From positions 1-64,000 of the forward strand of contig NZ_RCHR01000010.1 of assembly GCF_003665065.1 (NCBI RefSeq): a stretch of DNA of 64,000 nucleotides. The letters run 5' to 3'. The stretch comes from Oceanobacillus piezotolerans (GTDB lineage: Bacteria > Bacillota > Bacilli > Bacillales > Amphibacillaceae). Below, piece by piece: positions 61,101-64,000 of the stretch (its first letter is position 1; each line of letters starts with the position of its first letter). The position numbers and the translations under genes are program-made. The notes beneath the pieces were generated by a model. That model was not told the origin of the DNA. It searched no databases and was given only the letters and a program-made list of their open reading frames with translations.

Positions 61101-61758
61101 CAGAGTTACGGAATGCTTCTAGCACCTCTAGGCGTTTGATAGCTCTTGTTCTACGTTGCCCTTGGGCTGTTTTCAACTCTTCACGCAATGCATCCACTTC
61201 TTTTTCGAGATCGATATCCTGAAGCAGTTTCCGGATGGCTTCTGCACCCATTTGTGCTTTAAACGTGTTACCGTATTTATCGTAATATACACGGAATTCT
61301 TTTTCTGATAGTAATTGTTTCTTCTCCAAAGGAGTATTTCCTGGATCTGTTACAATATATGCAGCAAAATAAATGACCTCTTCTAGTGCTCTTGGTGACA
61401 TATCTAATAACAATCCCATACGGCTCGGGATTCCTTTAAAGTACCAGATATGTGATACAGGAGCAGCTAGTTCAATATGTCCCATACGTTCACGACGCAC
61501 TTTAGATTTTGTAACTTCAACTCCGCAACGGTCACAAACTACACCTTTATAGCGTACACGCTTGTATTTCCCGCAGTGGCATTCCCAATCTTTCGTTGGG
61601 CCAAAAATACGCTCACAAAAGAGTCCGTCTTTTTCTGGCTTCAGTGTACGATAGTTAATAGTTTCAGGCTTCTTAACCTCTCCATATGACCATGAACGGA
61701 TTTTTTCTGGTGAAGCTAAACCAATTTTCATATACTCGAAATTATTTACATCTAGCAA
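58150..61758 (-). CDS. rpoC: RNA polymerase beta' subunit
   Basis: 1202 residues. The N-terminal zinc ribbon [20 protein letters not shown], the catalytic [16 protein letters not shown] (Mg-binding Asp triad, about 448-463), the bridge-helix and trigger-loop region [15 protein letters not shown] (about 930), and an acidic Glu-rich tail are present. Firmicutes-type length, without the large insert of Gram-negatives. Confidence 0.98.
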   Translation of the reverse strand: MLDVNNFEYMKIGLASPEKIRSWSYGEVKKPETINYRTLKPEKDGLFCERIFGPTKDWECHCGKYKRVRYKGVVCDRCGVEVTKSKVRRERMGHIELAAPVSHIWYFKGIPSRMGLLLDMSPRALEEVIYFAAYIVTDPGNTPLEKKQLLSEKEFRVYYDKYGNTFKAQMGAEAIRKLLQDIDLEKEVDALREELKTAQGQRRTRAIKRLEVLEAFRNSGNEPAWMILDVLPVIPPEIRPMVQLDGGRFATSDLNDLYRRVINRNNRLKRLLDLGAPSIIVQNEKRMLQEAVDALIDNGRRGRPVTGPGNRPLKSLSHMLKGKQGRFRQNLLGKRVDYSGRSVIIVGPHLKMYQCGLPKEMALELFKPFIMKELVERGLAHNIKSAKRKIERVHPDVWDVLEDVIEEHPVLLNRAPTLHRLGIQAFEPTLVEGRAIRLHPLVCTAYNADFDGDQMAVHVPLSAEAQAEARLLMLAAQNILNPKDGKPVVTPSQDMVLGNYYLTLERKGAIGEGSIFKDINEAKIAYQNGYVHLHTRVAVQASSLNNKTFTEEQNRQLLLTTVGKLIFNEILPDSFPYINEPTKGNLEDKTPEQYFVGHGVDIKEEIKNRDLVKPFKKGFLGDIIAEVFKLFKITETSKMLDRMKDLGFSYSTKAGMTVGIADVIVLPEKQVILDEAQEKVDRVLQQFRRGLITEEERYDRVISIWSQAKDTIQEKLMKSLSDKNPIFMMSDSGARGNASNFTQLAGMRGLMANPAGKIIELPIKSSFREGLTVQEYFISTHGARKGLADTALKTADSGYLTRRLVDVAQDVIIREEDCGTDRGLTVAALVDGTEVIEPLFDRLVGRTSFETIKHPESGETIVSKNHMITQDQAKEIVEAGIEQVTIRSAFTCNTKHGVCQRCYGRNLATGSNVEVGEAVGIIAAQSIGEPGTQLTMRTFHTGGVAGNDITQGLPRIQELFEARHPKGQAVITEIYGSVLEVKEVKDRQEIVIQGDVEQRSYAVPYNARMKVSVGDSVVAGQELTEGSIDPKDLLRVKGVEGVQEYILREVQRVYRMQGVEIGDKHVEVMVRQMLRKIRVVDSGDTDVLPGSLLELHQFKEANKSVLLNGGQPATGRPVLLGITKASLETDSFLSAASFQETTRVLTDAAIKGKRDELLGLKENVIIGKLVPAGTGMQQYRRINPVLDKPEEEVEEAETETVQ

Positions 61759-61826
61759 GGAGCCTTCCTCCCTTATAATGTGCGTTTTTAGAAGAATGGC
61801 CTTCCCAAGACCATTCTTCTAGTATA

Positions 61827-64000
<2,174 letters not shown>

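Overview
The window looks like chromosome of a low-GC, Gram-positive, spore-former-type Bacillaceae (Oceanobacillus/Virgibacillus-like is my best guess from protein style; the genus cannot be fixed from the sequence alone). The right half is the universally conserved rpoB-rpoC / str / S10-spc-alpha ribosomal super-locus, read on the minus strand. The left half is accessory metabolism, a bacteriocin locus and a decayed integrated element.

Layout. 1-20 kb: a sugar-acid (hexuronate/gluconate) region. It holds a membrane transporter, gluconokinase, an SDR dehydrogenase, a LarA-like (DUF2088) protein, methylglyoxal synthase, two paralogous ROK repressors, a GPH-type symporter, an AraC-regulated set of Gfo/Idh/MocA oxidoreductases with a TIM-barrel isomerase, 6-phosphogluconate dehydrogenase (gndA) and glucuronate isomerase (uxaC). 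20-22 kb: a TRIC-like membrane protein and an M20 deacylase. 22.3-28.3 kb: a thiazole/oxazole-modified peptide (TOMM) cluster with SagB-like oxidase, YcaO cyclodehydratase, ThiF/Ocin-like partner and, linked to them, a Cys-rich precursor of heterocycloanthracin/sonorensin type. 28.5-33.2 kb: a prolyl-oligopeptidase-family peptidase and an AGCS amino-acid:Na+ symporter, lying between the intact rpsI gene and a decayed second copy of the rpsI 3' end, with two integrase-tail remnants inside. 33.2-52.2 kb: rpsI-rplM-truA-ecfT-ecfA2-ecfA1, rplQ-rpoA-rpsK-rpsM-rpmJ-infA, adk-secY and the spc/S10 genes. 52.2-53.2 kb: a roughly 1 kb gap with two inverted Bacillaceae intergenic repeats. 53.2-64 kb: tuf, fusA, rpsG, rpsL, an L7Ae-family gene, rpoC and the 3' part of rpoB, which runs off the window.

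How the genes may work together. Four sites sharing a 17-bp palindrome (TTTGTTTANTAAACAAA type) precede the transporter, the larA-like/SDR/gntK operon, the GPH symporter and the uxaC/ROK intergenic region, so one or both ROK proteins probably control a single uronate regulon. No mannonate dehydratase, KDG kinase or KDPG aldolase gene is present. The enzymes that are present could form a bypass: glucuronate to fructuronate (UxaC), to mannonate (SDR), to gluconate (LarA-like C2 epimerase), to 6-phosphogluconate (GntK), to ribulose-5-phosphate (GndA). This pathway is an inference, but the LarA-type catalytic residues are conserved in both identity and spacing.

The other items most worth a second look are the linked TOMM precursor with 12 cysteines and in-frame 9-bp DNA repeats, the rpsI attachment-site remnant, the loss of map from the adk-infA interval, and a pair of short mobile-like repeats with matching ends.
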